This document shows positions 43,665-51,950 of a stretch of DNA of 56,282 bases, one piece after another (position 1 is the stretch's first letter; the number at the start of each line of letters is the position of its first letter). The translations under genes were made by a program, and so were the position numbers. Source of the DNA: Candidatus Nanoarchaeia archaeon. Its GTDB lineage: Archaea; Nanobdellota; Nanobdellia; SCGC-AAA011-G17; GW2011-AR17. A model generated the notes under the pieces. The model saw nothing but the letters and a program-made list of their open reading frames with translations, was not told the origin of the DNA and searched no databases. The stretch is from contig JAQTVM010000009.1 of the NCBI GenBank assembly GCA_028706745.1, forward strand, positions 1-56,282, read 5' to 3'.

Positions 43665-46211
43665 CTAGTGCTTATGAAACTTATGCCTGCGCTTATGCCA
43701 CTTTGCCTTAAATAAGACGACAACTGCAATCACGGCGAGAACTGCAATTAAGGCAATGTATAGCCAAGTATGATTCTGCTTTTCATCACTTTCAGGCGTT
43801 TCAGGCAGTGCTTCTTCAGGCTCTTCAACTGGCTTTCCCTCAACTTGATCTTCCACAATCTCTTCCTCAACCTCTTTCAATTCTTTCCCCGCAGTAATCG
43901 CAAACAAGGAAAACCCGGGCGTGATTGCCTCATAATATGCATTGGAAGCATCCTCTTTTACCTTGTTTGTAGTTAATTTCCTCCAAAAATTGCCATTAAG
44001 CCTCTGCAATACAACCTCATCTGCCTTGAACCCTTTCTCTTCAAGCCATTTTTTTTCAACTGAAAACTTAATCTTTGCTTCCTTTAATTTTCCTTCAAGC
44101 TTTGGCGCATTGATTTCAATGTATTCATTCACTTCCCCTAAAGGCGCAGAAACAAAAGAAAGCAATTCTGCCTCTTTTACAGCAATCTTTGCACTGCTTA
44201 TCTCTTCTGTTGTTGTAAATTCTATTTCATTCACTGCAATGCCGGTGAATTTAGCGGTTTCAGGAGAATCAGCAGCTATTAATGAGAATGTGTGCCCTGA
44301 TTGGACAATTCCTGTGCCTGATGAACCCAAAGGCGTTGTTGCACATGCGCCGCAGTCAGCAGAGCACGAAGTACAGGTTTCTGAAGCATCACAAGTTCCG
44401 TCACCGCAGTCAGCTGTGTTCGAAACAGACAAAGTGATATTATTTGAAGCAACAAGCCCATTGAAAGTATCATTCGCATAAAATGTGATATACTCAGTGC
44501 CGTACCAGTCAGCATTTGCAGTCAATGTAACAACATTAGTTGCTTCATCAACAGAGACAGACACATCTGCAGGAGTTGTCCACGTGATGTTTGGATTGTC
44601 GTTATTCACGTCAGAAATATATTGCGAGAGGTTGATTGTGATAAAAGTGTCTTCATTCCAAGATTGATTTGGAACAGAAGAGAGTATTGGAGGAAAATTA
44701 AGCGAATAAACATAAACCCTGCCTGTATTGTCTGCGGTGCCGCCGCTTAATGATGCGCCAATCTCGGCAATGGCAAAGCCATTATGGCTGTAATTATTGA
44801 AATTTACAGCCGCAGTACTATATCCATACAAATAATTTTTAACTCCTGTGCCATTAATACTAATGTTCGCATCCTCTGCTTTCGTTGACGCAAACCCTCC
44901 AGCATTGCCATAGATAATATATGCCTGCCCCATCTGGTTATGCTGCCCATAGCTTAAGTTCATCTGATTTGCTGTTGAAAGCAGGTCATCATACCCGTCA
45001 TTATTGAAATCAGCCAAAGTGAAAAATTCCCCAAAATGATTGCCGTCAGTGCTTGTGCCGTTTATTGTAATATTTGCCTGACGCCTGTTGTAATTCTGGA
45101 AGCCTGCAGGGCTGCCATAATAAACAAGTATTTGCCCCATATTAATATTATCAGCCCACGGATCTTTCCTTGCCGAGCGCGAGTTTACAACAAGGTCAGA
45201 AAGCCCGTCTGAATTTATGTCTCCAACACATACATTTTCCCCAAAATAATCTTCCTTATCCGTGCCGTTAAGCGTCAGGTTTGCCTGCTCAGAGGTATAG
45301 CTGTGAAATCCATCTGTGCTTGCATAATATATATGCACCTGCCCTGTATAATCCCTTGCACCCCCGCTCATATTTTTGCCCCTTGCCCCGATTATAAGAT
45401 CCTTTAACGAATCATTGTTCATATCAGCGGCATACAGGCTGCTTCCAAAATCAGCAGGCGTAGTTGCATTAAAAGTAACATTCGCCAAATCCGCAGAATA
45501 ACTGTGCAAGCCGCCTGTGCTGCCATAAAAAATATGCACCTGCCCATAGCCGTTTATCTTGCCGCCGCTAAGGTTTTTTGACTGAGCAGCAATAACTAAA
45601 TCTTTTATTGAATCGTTATTCAAGTCATCGGCAAGCATTTTAACACTGAAATATCCCGGTCCTGACCCATTAAAAGTAACATTCGCATTATCAGAGCTTG
45701 CACCAACAAGTCCATTTGCATTTCCATAGAAAACATACGCCTGTCCTGTAAAATCCCAGTTGCCTCCGCTAAGATTTTTATAATAAGAGCTGATAATTAA
45801 GTCCTTGTAGCTGTCATTATTCATGTCTTCAGCAAGAATTGTTGAGCCAAAAAGGCTTTTATAAGTCCCATTGAATACTACATTCGCATTATCTGCAGTC
45901 ATGCTTTGGAATCCGGCAATACCGCCATAAAAAACCAAAACCTGCCCTGTATAATCTGCTGCCCCTCCGCTAAGGTTCTTATAAGATGCGCCAGTTATCA
46001 AATCAACCCTGCCGTCATTATTTATATCTTCGGCAAGAAGCGGCCAGCCAAAATAACCTGGAGAAGTTCCGTTTATGACAGCCAGCTGCACAACAGCCGC
46101 ATCACTTCTTCTCACGATAATGTCTGCCGGAGTCACTGCAAATGATAAATATATTAATAATGCAAAAAGCATTGCAGATATGCAAAATAAGCACAACCTC
46201 TTTTTGTTCAT
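43665..46211 (-). CDS. Seven-bladed FG-GAP (integrin-alpha-like) surface protein
   Basis: From the ATG at 46211 the protein has 848 aa. After a signal segment come seven repeats of about 58-60 residues with FGxxLxxxDxNNDxxxDLIIxA...GQxxVFYG, the FG-GAP beta-propeller with Ca2+-binding DxNNDxxxD loops (repeats 1-6 have it, the last is degenerate). Next are a beta domain, a CGDGTCDASETCTSCSADC unit, a PGF-pre-PGF-like domain and a membrane helix with a basic tail. I prefer 46211 over 46253 because TATA-like TTTTTAAAG lies about 27 bp before 46211 and the extra residues would overlap the next gene. Probably a ligand-binding adhesin. Confidence 0.85.
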   Translation of the reverse strand: MNKKRLCLFCISAMLFALLIYLSFAVTPADIIVRRSDAAVVQLAVINGTSPGYFGWPLLAEDINNDGRVDLITGASYKNLSGGAADYTGQVLVFYGGIAGFQSMTADNANVVFNGTYKSLFGSTILAEDMNNDSYKDLIISSYYKNLSGGNWDFTGQAYVFYGNANGLVGASSDNANVTFNGSGPGYFSVKMLADDLNNDSIKDLVIAAQSKNLSGGKINGYGQVHIFYGSTGGLHSYSADLANVTFNATTPADFGSSLYAADMNNDSLKDLIIGARGKNMSGGARDYTGQVHIYYASTDGFHSYTSEQANLTLNGTDKEDYFGENVCVGDINSDGLSDLVVNSRSARKDPWADNINMGQILVYYGSPAGFQNYNRRQANITINGTSTDGNHFGEFFTLADFNNDGYDDLLSTANQMNLSYGQHNQMGQAYIIYGNAGGFASTKAEDANISINGTGVKNYLYGYSTAAVNFNNYSHNGFAIAEIGASLSGGTADNTGRVYVYSLNFPPILSSVPNQSWNEDTFITINLSQYISDVNNDNPNITWTTPADVSVSVDEATNVVTLTANADWYGTEYITFYANDTFNGLVASNNITLSVSNTADCGDGTCDASETCTSCSADCGACATTPLGSSGTGIVQSGHTFSLIAADSPETAKFTGIAVNEIEFTTTEEISSAKIAVKEAELLSFVSAPLGEVNEYIEINAPKLEGKLKEAKIKFSVEKKWLEEKGFKADEVVLQRLNGNFWRKLTTNKVKEDASNAYYEAITPGFSLFAITAGKELKEVEEEIVEDQVEGKPVEEPEEALPETPESDEKQNHTWLYIALIAVLAVIAVVVLFKAKWHKRRHKFHKH

Positions 46212-46246
46212 ATAACTATAGTGGGCAAATGCCTTTAAAAACTTTT

Positions 46247-46582
46247 TCAGCAAGTCAAATGCAGCACAGCAACAACGCCGGGCTCTTTCATTGAATTAAA
46301 TGTAGAAACAGCTTCCTTTGTCTTCTGCACAATCAGCTTTATGCCGTGCCTCTGGCAGATATATTCAACACTGGAATCAAGCTTCATGCAGCCTTCATAG
46401 CCTGTGCCGATAATGAGAATCTTCGGGCTTTCTTTCATTGCCTGCTTTAAATCAGCCGCCTTAAGCAAGTGCCCTTCCTCTCTCTGCCAATTTTTAATTA
46501 CCTTGGTTGAAGTAAGAATCAAGTCCTGCATATAATCAGTGCCTTCAATTGTTATCTTGCCGAACTTATAGCTTTCAATCAT
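46247..46582 (-). CDS. Mth938-like (DUF498) domain protein
   Basis: The 111-aa product from the ATG at 46582 begins MIESYKFGKITIEGTDYMQD and contains PKILIIGTGYEGCMKLD and VVAVLHLTC, the Mth938 fold (PF04430). Its function is unknown in archaea; eukaryotic relatives (NDUFAF3) assist complex I assembly. A longer frame from 46669 would run 29 residues upstream into the Bud32 gene; AAATATTTGAA upstream of 46582 favours the shorter start. It lies 25 bp after Bud32. Confidence 0.8.
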   Translation of the reverse strand: MIESYKFGKITIEGTDYMQDLILTSTKVIKNWQREEGHLLKAADLKQAMKESPKILIIGTGYEGCMKLDSSVEYICQRHGIKLIVQKTKEAVSTFNSMKEPGVVAVLHLTC

Positions 46583-46607
46583 AATATTAGAATCTCCATT
46601 CAAATAT

Positions 46608-47225
46608 TTATTCTTTTCCTTTTTCCTTGTATCTTCCTCTTTCCTCGACTTTCTTAAGCCTTTTCTCAACAGCTGAAAAATCCTTAATCTCCTGCTTATA
46701 CCCTTCCATCACAGACGAAAAGCATTCCTCAAACTGCCTGTGGTGCTTGCTTGCAAGAGCCTGCTTTAATAAATGCAAATCAACAGCCTTGTCCTCCACT
46801 TTTGAAGAAACAAACCCCAATCCAAAATCAATAAAATACACTTTTTCGCGAACAATCATGTTTGAAGTGGTTAAATCTCCGTGAATTATGTCAAGATTAT
46901 GCAGTTTTGCAACCTTCTTGCCCACTCTTTTGAAAACATCCTTGCGTTCCTCTTTTGTCATTGATTCAACCAAATCACGAAGCTTATTCCCTTCAATGAA
47001 TTCCATCTCAATAACCATTGCCTTGTCACAAGACTTCAAAATCTTGGGCACAGGCACTTCAGAAACAGCCTTCTCAAGCAGTTTTGCTTCCTGCCTTGTT
47101 GTCTTCTGCCTTATTCTCTTGTCTATCTCAGGATGGCGGTATAGTTTCTTTATCCTTTCCTTGACAATCTTATTGCCATCTAACCAGATTATTGCTTCTG
47201 CTCCCTGCGCGATTTTTGTTTTCAT
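46608..47225 (-). CDS. Bud32/PRPK-type protein kinase (KEOPS subunit)
   Basis: The 205-aa protein is a small RIO-like kinase: GAEAIIWLDGNKIVKERIKKLYR (N-lobe), EFIEGNKLRDLV, the catalytic loop IHGDLTTSNMIV (HxDxxxxN) and FIDFGLG (DFG). Bud32 is the KEOPS kinase/ATPase needed for t6A modification of tRNA with Kae1. Kae1 is not in this window. It shares a palindromic TATA box with the DUF4389 gene and should be leaderless, since that box is centred 27 bp from its ATG. Confidence 0.92.
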   Translation of the reverse strand: MKTKIAQGAEAIIWLDGNKIVKERIKKLYRHPEIDKRIRQKTTRQEAKLLEKAVSEVPVPKILKSCDKAMVIEMEFIEGNKLRDLVESMTKEERKDVFKRVGKKVAKLHNLDIIHGDLTTSNMIVREKVYFIDFGLGFVSSKVEDKAVDLHLLKQALASKHHRQFEECFSSVMEGYKQEIKDFSAVEKRLKKVEERGRYKEKGKE

Positions 47226-47248
47226 AAAGAATATTTAGCGAGCAAGGG

Positions 47249-47256
47249 TTTATAAA
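47249..47256. promoter_or_regulatory. Shared palindromic TATA box of two divergent leaderless genes
   Basis: TTTATAAA is a perfect palindrome centred at 47252.5. The ATG of the plus-strand DUF4389 gene lies 26.5 bp to the right (47279), that of the Bud32 gene 27.5 bp to the left (47225). Both distances fit leaderless starts, so one box can direct both transcripts. Confidence 0.7.
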
Positions 47257-47278
47257 TATTACATGCGTAGTTATTAAC

Positions 47279-47551
47279 ATGAAAACGGAACGAAAAGAGG
47301 CATTCATGAGGATTATTGTCCTGCTTGTCTCAGGCATTATTCTGGGGATATGGAAAGGATTAATCCAGATACTTGTTGTTGTAAACTGGCTGATTGTAAT
47401 ATTCACTGCAAAAAGAAACGCAGGGCTTGCCAATTTCAGCGAATACTGGAACACTGAGATTTACAAGTTCATTAAGTATATGACATTTGTGACAAACAAA
47501 CGGCCGTTCCCGTTCAGCAATCTGGAAAGAATTTCTAAGTTTGGAAAGTAA
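47279..47551 (+). CDS. DUF4389 small membrane protein
   Basis: The 90-aa protein has one or two hydrophobic helices (about 12-41: IIVLLVSGIILGIWKGLIQI) and the DUF4389 hallmarks: NWLIVIFTAKRN, LANFSEYWNTEIYKFIKYMT and a final TNKRPFPF. The function is unknown; these proteins are membrane components in archaea and bacteria. The gene is driven by the shared TATA box at 47249-47256 and probably starts leaderless. Confidence 0.75.
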   Translation: MKTERKEAFMRIIVLLVSGIILGIWKGLIQILVVVNWLIVIFTAKRNAGLANFSEYWNTEIYKFIKYMTFVTNKRPFPFSNLERISKFGK

Positions 47552-47845
47552 AGGGGGCAATCTCACTACGTTCGAAGCTTCCCTTCGCTTTCGCTCGGTA
47601 AGCAAGGGGGTGCCCTTGAAACCCTTCCCGGGAATACCATAAGCTTAATATATACCGGGAATCCCGGTAAAAACAAAGGGTTCGCTCATTATTTATACTT
47701 TTTTTGTATAAAATAAACAATTTCCTGCCATTTTTATACTATTTATGTATAAAACAAAAAATAGATTCTCCATTAGGTTGATAGTTGTCAACAAACAGTT
47801 GATATTCATAAATGTTTCGGGAACGCAGTATGAACGCGCCCTATG
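47552..47845. other. Palindrome-rich AT-biased intergenic region
   Basis: No gene is seen here. It holds a CTCACTACGTTCG mosaic tract (47565-47605), a 15-bp palindrome ACCGGGAATCCCGGT (47654-47668), two TTTATAC-N7-GTATAAA palindromes (47692 and 47733) and GTTGATAGTTGTCAAC (47777-47792). The first is near the end of DUF4389, the others lie downstream of the small ORF at 47846. Base use differs from the neighbours. Confidence 0.6.
47692..47753. promoter_or_regulatory. Pair of identical-format palindromes TTTATAC-N7-GTATAAA
   Basis: Copy 1: 47692-47712; copy 2: 47733-47753. Each is 21 bp with 7-bp arms and a 7-bp spacer; they start 41 bp apart, close to four helical turns, so two dimers would bind on one DNA face. 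The arms contain TATA-like sequence. Binding protein and target gene are unknown. Confidence 0.55.
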
Positions 47846-48025
47846 TTATCCTTCATCATAATCATACCCTTTATTCGTTAATTGAAAAGCCAATACTACG
47901 GAACCGATAAGCATTAACGAAGAAATAAAAGGCATCAAAAGTGTATACATAAAGTTAGTACTATTAGTCTCACGATCGCATTGGCACTTAACAAAGTTTA
48001 GTTCTTCTTTAAAATATTCAATCAA
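47846..48025 (-). CDS. Small single-helix membrane ORF after SRP54
   Basis: The frame runs 77 codons uninterrupted from the SRP54 stop (TAG, 48080-48082) to TAA at 47846, and it looks protein-like: charged helix, KCQC, a hydrophobic helix (MYTLLMPFISSLMLIGSVVL) and an acidic tail YDYDEG. No early ATG exists; TTG at 48025 gives 59 aa and the first ATG (47950) 34 aa. The frame equals that of SRP54, so TAG readthrough is possible but I consider a separate start likelier. No family recognised. Confidence 0.45.
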   Translation of the reverse strand: MIEYFKEELNFVKCQCDRETNSTNFMYTLLMPFISSLMLIGSVVLAFQLTNKGYDYDEG

Positions 48026-48079
48026 ATCATTCAGCTTCTCTTTACTTGAAGTATCTTCTTTTTGCTTCTGATATCTATT

Positions 48080-49441
48080 CTACATCCCAAACCCTTTCGG
48101 AAGCCTGCCCTTCATCTTCTTCATCATCTTGTTCATGTCCTGCTCGTTTTCCAGGCCCTTCATTCCCTTAATCATCTTCCTGCTCATCTTGTACTGCTTC
48201 AATAGTTCGCGAACAGCGCCTGTAGAAGCTCCGGAGCCTTTTGCAATCCTTTCAACGCGGGCGCCGTCAATCAAATCAGGATCTTCCAATTCCTCTTTAG
48301 TCATGCTCTGCATTATGTGCTTCCAAACCTCAATCTTGCCTTCCTGCCCTTCAAGCATTTCCTTGGGTATTTTCAAATTCCCAAAACCGGGAATCATGTC
48401 AACTAATTTAGTCAAAGAGCCCATCTTCTTCATTGCAGCCATCTGCTCGTACAAGTCAAGAAAATTAAACTCCCCCTTCAAAAGCTTCCGCCCCATGTCT
48501 TCCGCCTCTTCAGCAGAAATTGCCTCAGAAGCCTTCTCCAATAATGCCTCAATGTCGCCCATTCCCAACAAGCGCCCGACAAAGCCGGGAGGATTGAACT
48601 GCTCCAAATCATCAACACGTTCTCCAACACCAATGAACTTAACAGGAGCGCCTGTCACAGCGCAGGCAGTAAGAGCACCCCCGCCTTTTGCAGTCCCGTC
48701 CATTTTGGTGGCAACAACCCCGGTTATATGGCAGGAATCGTGAAACTGCTGCGCTTGCTTTAAAGCCGCTTGCCCAATATCAGCAGAAATAACAAGCAGA
48801 TTCTCATCGGGCTTGATATAATTATTCAAGTCCTCAATCTCTTTAATCAAATCTGCGCTCAATGCATCCCTTCCCGCAGTATCAATCAAAAGAACATCCA
48901 GCTTTGCAATGTCTTTTTCAAACGATTTATATATCTTTAAAGGATCCTTCTCTCCTTTCGCAATAAAGCACTTTGCCTCTATTCTCTTGCATATCTGCTC
49001 CAATTGCTCGGGCGCGGCAGGACGATGAACATCAAGCCCTATAGCCCCTACATGAAACCCCCTTTTCTGGTAATACTTCAGAATCTTCCCAATGGTTGTT
49101 GTCTTTCCTGAACCAAACAGTCCAACCATCATAATCTTGAACGGCTTTTTTGTAATCTCAATAGCTGTCTTCTCGCCGCCAAGAAATTTAACCAATTCAT
49201 CATAAACAATTTTTACAATAAACTCCCTTTGCGAAACTCCTGCAGGGGGCTTGTCATTCAAAGCCCTTCTTTTAATCTCCTTTGTCAGGTTAAAAACCAG
49301 CTGGACATTGACATCAGACTGAAGAAGCGCCCTTTGTATGTCGCGAACCAGCTCATCAATCAGCTTTTCATCAACAGTAAGCGACCTTGCTATCTTGGCA
49401 AGTGTGCCTTTCAGCGATTCCCCTAATTTCTCCAATACCAT
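48080..49441 (-). CDS. srp54: Signal recognition particle 54 kDa protein
   Basis: The 453-aa GTPase has an N-terminal four-helix bundle, the G domain (GLFGSGKTT 107-115, DTAGRD, TKMDGTAKGGG) and a methionine-rich M domain ending MKKMKGRLPKGFGM. SRP54 binds 7S RNA and signal peptides and docks on FtsY to target secretory proteins, relevant for the many exported proteins here. TATTTATAAG (49460-49470) lies 25 bp before the ATG, giving a leaderless mRNA. Another open frame follows the TAG stop in the same phase. Confidence 0.97.
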   Translation of the reverse strand: MVLEKLGESLKGTLAKIARSLTVDEKLIDELVRDIQRALLQSDVNVQLVFNLTKEIKRRALNDKPPAGVSQREFIVKIVYDELVKFLGGEKTAIEITKKPFKIMMVGLFGSGKTTTIGKILKYYQKRGFHVGAIGLDVHRPAAPEQLEQICKRIEAKCFIAKGEKDPLKIYKSFEKDIAKLDVLLIDTAGRDALSADLIKEIEDLNNYIKPDENLLVISADIGQAALKQAQQFHDSCHITGVVATKMDGTAKGGGALTACAVTGAPVKFIGVGERVDDLEQFNPPGFVGRLLGMGDIEALLEKASEAISAEEAEDMGRKLLKGEFNFLDLYEQMAAMKKMGSLTKLVDMIPGFGNLKIPKEMLEGQEGKIEVWKHIMQSMTKEELEDPDLIDGARVERIAKGSGASTGAVRELLKQYKMSRKMIKGMKGLENEQDMNKMMKKMKGRLPKGFGM

Positions 49442-49480
49442 GCTATAAGAGGCAGAATAGAGTATTTATAAGGGTTTTGA

Positions 49481-49505
49481 ATTAAAAAAAGAAAAAAAAG
49501 AAAAA
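49481..49505 (-). terminator. T-tract terminator of the Cys-rich protein gene
   Basis: On the minus strand, T-runs of 5, 8 and 7 (separated by C) follow within 5 bp of the stop codon at 49509, a strong archaeal termination signal. Confidence 0.65.
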
Positions 49506-49508
49506 CGC

Positions 49509-50564
49509 CTAGCACTCGTTGTATACCATGAAGGTATTCACGCCGCACTTGTTTGTCTCAGTGCTGCATTTTCCTTCGCAGGCCTGCTTTGCATAGCTAG
49601 TCCATGTTTCTCCGGGCTTGCAGGAAGTTTCTCCGCCTTCAACTGATTCAGTTCCGTCATGGCATATCCATTTTGCATTCCTGTACTGCGCCGGCTTGAA
49701 CACATTCACAAATTTCTGCATTAGATTCTCTTTCTTGCCGTATTGCGCATTGCAGCTTGCCGAGCATTCTTTCAAGACAGGCATGCATTGATTCACTGTG
49801 CATTCTTCTGCAATCTTTAGTTTTGCAGCATCAATCCCTACACCTGCATAGCATCCTTCTTTGCATTCAGAGTATTTTATCTCGCATGAAGCAGAGCACT
49901 GCCCTAATACGTCAGGAGCCTCATTTGAAGGCGTTTCCTGCCCTCTGCACTGCTTCTGGCACATGTCCCATACTTCCTCTGACTTCTTTGAACAGGCATC
50001 ATAACATTCCCTGTCTTCAACGCCGTCCACATAGCACGGCTTCAGGCATTCTTCCTTATCAAAGTTCTTGGCAAGGCATTGCGAAGCGCAGTCCGGCTCA
50101 GCAGGCTTTACTTCCTCTGAAGGGATATTGCACGAATTTTCGCACTTAACTTTTATTGCATTAGCGCATTCGCCATAGCAGGCAGAATCAACATTTCCAT
50201 TTTCATCCTTGCATGTTGACTCGCAATAGCCTTTATTCTCAGCCATGCACTTTCCAAAGCAGGTTTCCTCAATAACAGGACCCCTGCCGGGGTTCTCAAT
50301 AATCATTCCTGAATTGCAGCTGGCTTCCAGTTCAGCAAGCAGTTTCTTAATCTGCGCTATCTTGGCAAGAGTATCTGCTGAGCAAACACACTGACCCTTG
50401 TCAGTTTTCAAACCATAAGCATTTGCTTGCACTGTAGATGCTACATTTTTGGCAATACTTGCGTCTGTCGCTTGTACCATTTTTGTCGGCAAAGCAATCT
50501 GCGCAGCTGCTATTGAAACCAGCAAGAGGGCTGCGCAAACAATCGCTATTAATCCTTTTCTCAT
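49509..50564 (-). CDS. Cys-rich secreted protein
   Basis: From the ATG at 50564 (GGAGGT lies 7-8 bp upstream) the protein has 351 aa. A signal peptide (MRKGLIAIVCAALLLVSIAA) is followed by many CxxxC and C-x(7-10)-C units (CFGKCMAENKGYCESTC; CYGECANAIKVKCENSC), about 40 Cys in all, and no C-terminal anchor. Such Cys density implies disulfide-stabilised extracellular repeats. No enzyme motif. A frame beginning with TTG five codons earlier would cover the ribosome binding site and is rejected. Confidence 0.75.
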   Translation of the reverse strand: MRKGLIAIVCAALLLVSIAAAQIALPTKMVQATDASIAKNVASTVQANAYGLKTDKGQCVCSADTLAKIAQIKKLLAELEASCNSGMIIENPGRGPVIEETCFGKCMAENKGYCESTCKDENGNVDSACYGECANAIKVKCENSCNIPSEEVKPAEPDCASQCLAKNFDKEECLKPCYVDGVEDRECYDACSKKSEEVWDMCQKQCRGQETPSNEAPDVLGQCSASCEIKYSECKEGCYAGVGIDAAKLKIAEECTVNQCMPVLKECSASCNAQYGKKENLMQKFVNVFKPAQYRNAKWICHDGTESVEGGETSCKPGETWTSYAKQACEGKCSTETNKCGVNTFMVYNEC

Positions 50565-50639
50565 ATTTTTAACCTCCAAGCTAAATTATTCTTAATATAA
50601 TAGAAAACAAGCATCCTATTTATAGTTTCCGCCTTTTAT

Positions 50640-50709
50640 TCGTATCGCAGAGCATTCTCACTATCGTTCGAAGCTCCACGATACTCGTTTCACTCGTATC
50701 GCAGAGCAT
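50640..50709. repeat. 16-bp direct repeat flanking a 38-bp mosaic element
   Basis: TCGTATCGCAGAGCAT occurs at 50640-50655 and 50694-50709. The second copy encodes the end of the MacB-like protein (ALRY), the first is noncoding. Between lies TCTCACTATCGTTCGAAGCTCC and similar. This looks like a short element inserted or duplicated at the gene's 3' end. Confidence 0.7.
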
Positions 50710-51901
50710 CAATCGGCTTCATCTTCGCAGCCTGCATTGAAGGCAGCACTCCGGAAGCAATGCCCAAGACAGTTGAAAAAGCCAAAGCGCCCGCAATCAG
50801 CCACCATGGAAACGAAACATTAAAGAATGTAATGCCTGCTGCGTGCGCGCCAAACTCAACAAGCTTCCCAATGCCCATCCCAATTAAACAGCCGACAATT
50901 CCGCCCGCCAATCCCAAAAGCCCTGACTCAATCTGAAAAATTAGAGCAATATGAAAATTAGTGGCGCCAATCGCCTTCATCACTCCAATCTGCCTTGTCC
51001 TTTCAATAATGGCGGTGTACATTGTATTCATTATTCCTATCCCTCCCACAACAAGTGATATTGCAGCCAATCCAAGAAGAATAGCCTGGACAACATTAAG
51101 TATTATCTGGAATGATTCCATCATGTCATCTGTTGTCTGCACGCTGAAATCCTCATCTCCTTCATCAAGCCCCCTTATTGAGCGCAATTCCTTCTTCACT
51201 TTCAATGCAACATCCTTAGGGGAAGCCCCTTCCTGCACCTGCAGCATTGTATAGCCGTACTTGTCTTTCATGTCAAACAATTCCATTGCAGTATCAAGCG
51301 GTATCATCAGCTGGCTGTCATCCTCCGGATTTCCTATCCTGCCAAGAACCCCTACAACACTGAATTCAGAATTTTCAATCAAAAACTTGTCTCCGATGCG
51401 CATTCCTTTTGTGAACATTGTCTTTGGCTCTGTAAGGCTTATTCCTACGACTGCCTTTGACTTGTCTCCGTCCTGCAAATCCCTTCCTACAGCCGCCTTC
51501 ATTGCAGTCATGTCCTTGAAAACATCCCTGCCTTCGTCAAGCGGAATGCCTATTACATTTGCATATTTTACCTCGTCATTATATTCCAGTCTCGCAACCT
51601 TGAAAACAAAGCCCGCAACAAGCTTTACCCCTTTTACTTTTCCAACTGCATTAAGCTCTGATTCAGAAAAACTCTGGTCTGAAATAGCTGCTGAAAACAT
51701 GTTTACGCCGGGATAAAGATAAATCTTGTCAGTGCCAAGGCTTTCAAACTGCTGCGTTATTGAATCTTCAAGCCCCCTTCCCAATGAAACAAGAGTGACA
51801 AGCAGGGCAACTCCAATGAAAATGCCCATCATTGTAAGCAAGGAGCGCATTTTTCTCGCCTTGAAAGTCGAGATGCTGAGCATTGCAAAATCCTTAATCA
51901 T
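50690..51901 (-). CDS. MacB-like ABC transporter permease (second)
   Basis: The 403-aa protein has a MacB/FtsX architecture: helix 1 (about 15-40), a large periplasmic-type MacB domain (45-260), then three C-terminal helices (about 275-300, 325-350, 365-390) and the conserved SLGRGLEDSITQQFE and GGIGIMNTMYTAIIERTRQIG followed by VMKAIGAT. Partner of the ATPase at 54370 and of the similar permease at 51951. Its 3' end carries the direct repeat. Confidence 0.88.
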   Translation of the reverse strand: MIKDFAMLSISTFKARKMRSLLTMMGIFIGVALLVTLVSLGRGLEDSITQQFESLGTDKIYLYPGVNMFSAAISDQSFSESELNAVGKVKGVKLVAGFVFKVARLEYNDEVKYANVIGIPLDEGRDVFKDMTAMKAAVGRDLQDGDKSKAVVGISLTEPKTMFTKGMRIGDKFLIENSEFSVVGVLGRIGNPEDDSQLMIPLDTAMELFDMKDKYGYTMLQVQEGASPKDVALKVKKELRSIRGLDEGDEDFSVQTTDDMMESFQIILNVVQAILLGLAAISLVVGGIGIMNTMYTAIIERTRQIGVMKAIGATNFHIALIFQIESGLLGLAGGIVGCLIGMGIGKLVEFGAHAAGITFFNVSFPWWLIAGALAFSTVLGIASGVLPSMQAAKMKPIDALRYE

Positions 51902-51950
51902 AATCTCACTCCGCTCCGCTCGTTCGGAATGACACTTCGCTTTGCTCGCG

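Noticed and set aside
47565-47605. Coding continuation of the DUF4389 gene
   Set aside because: The stop at 47551 is followed by a C/T-rich mosaic tract with no protein-like frame.
48080-48082. TAG read as pyrrolysine in SRP54
   Set aside because: SRP54 normally ends at this point with its M domain complete, and no Pyl genes are seen in the window; kept only as a possibility.
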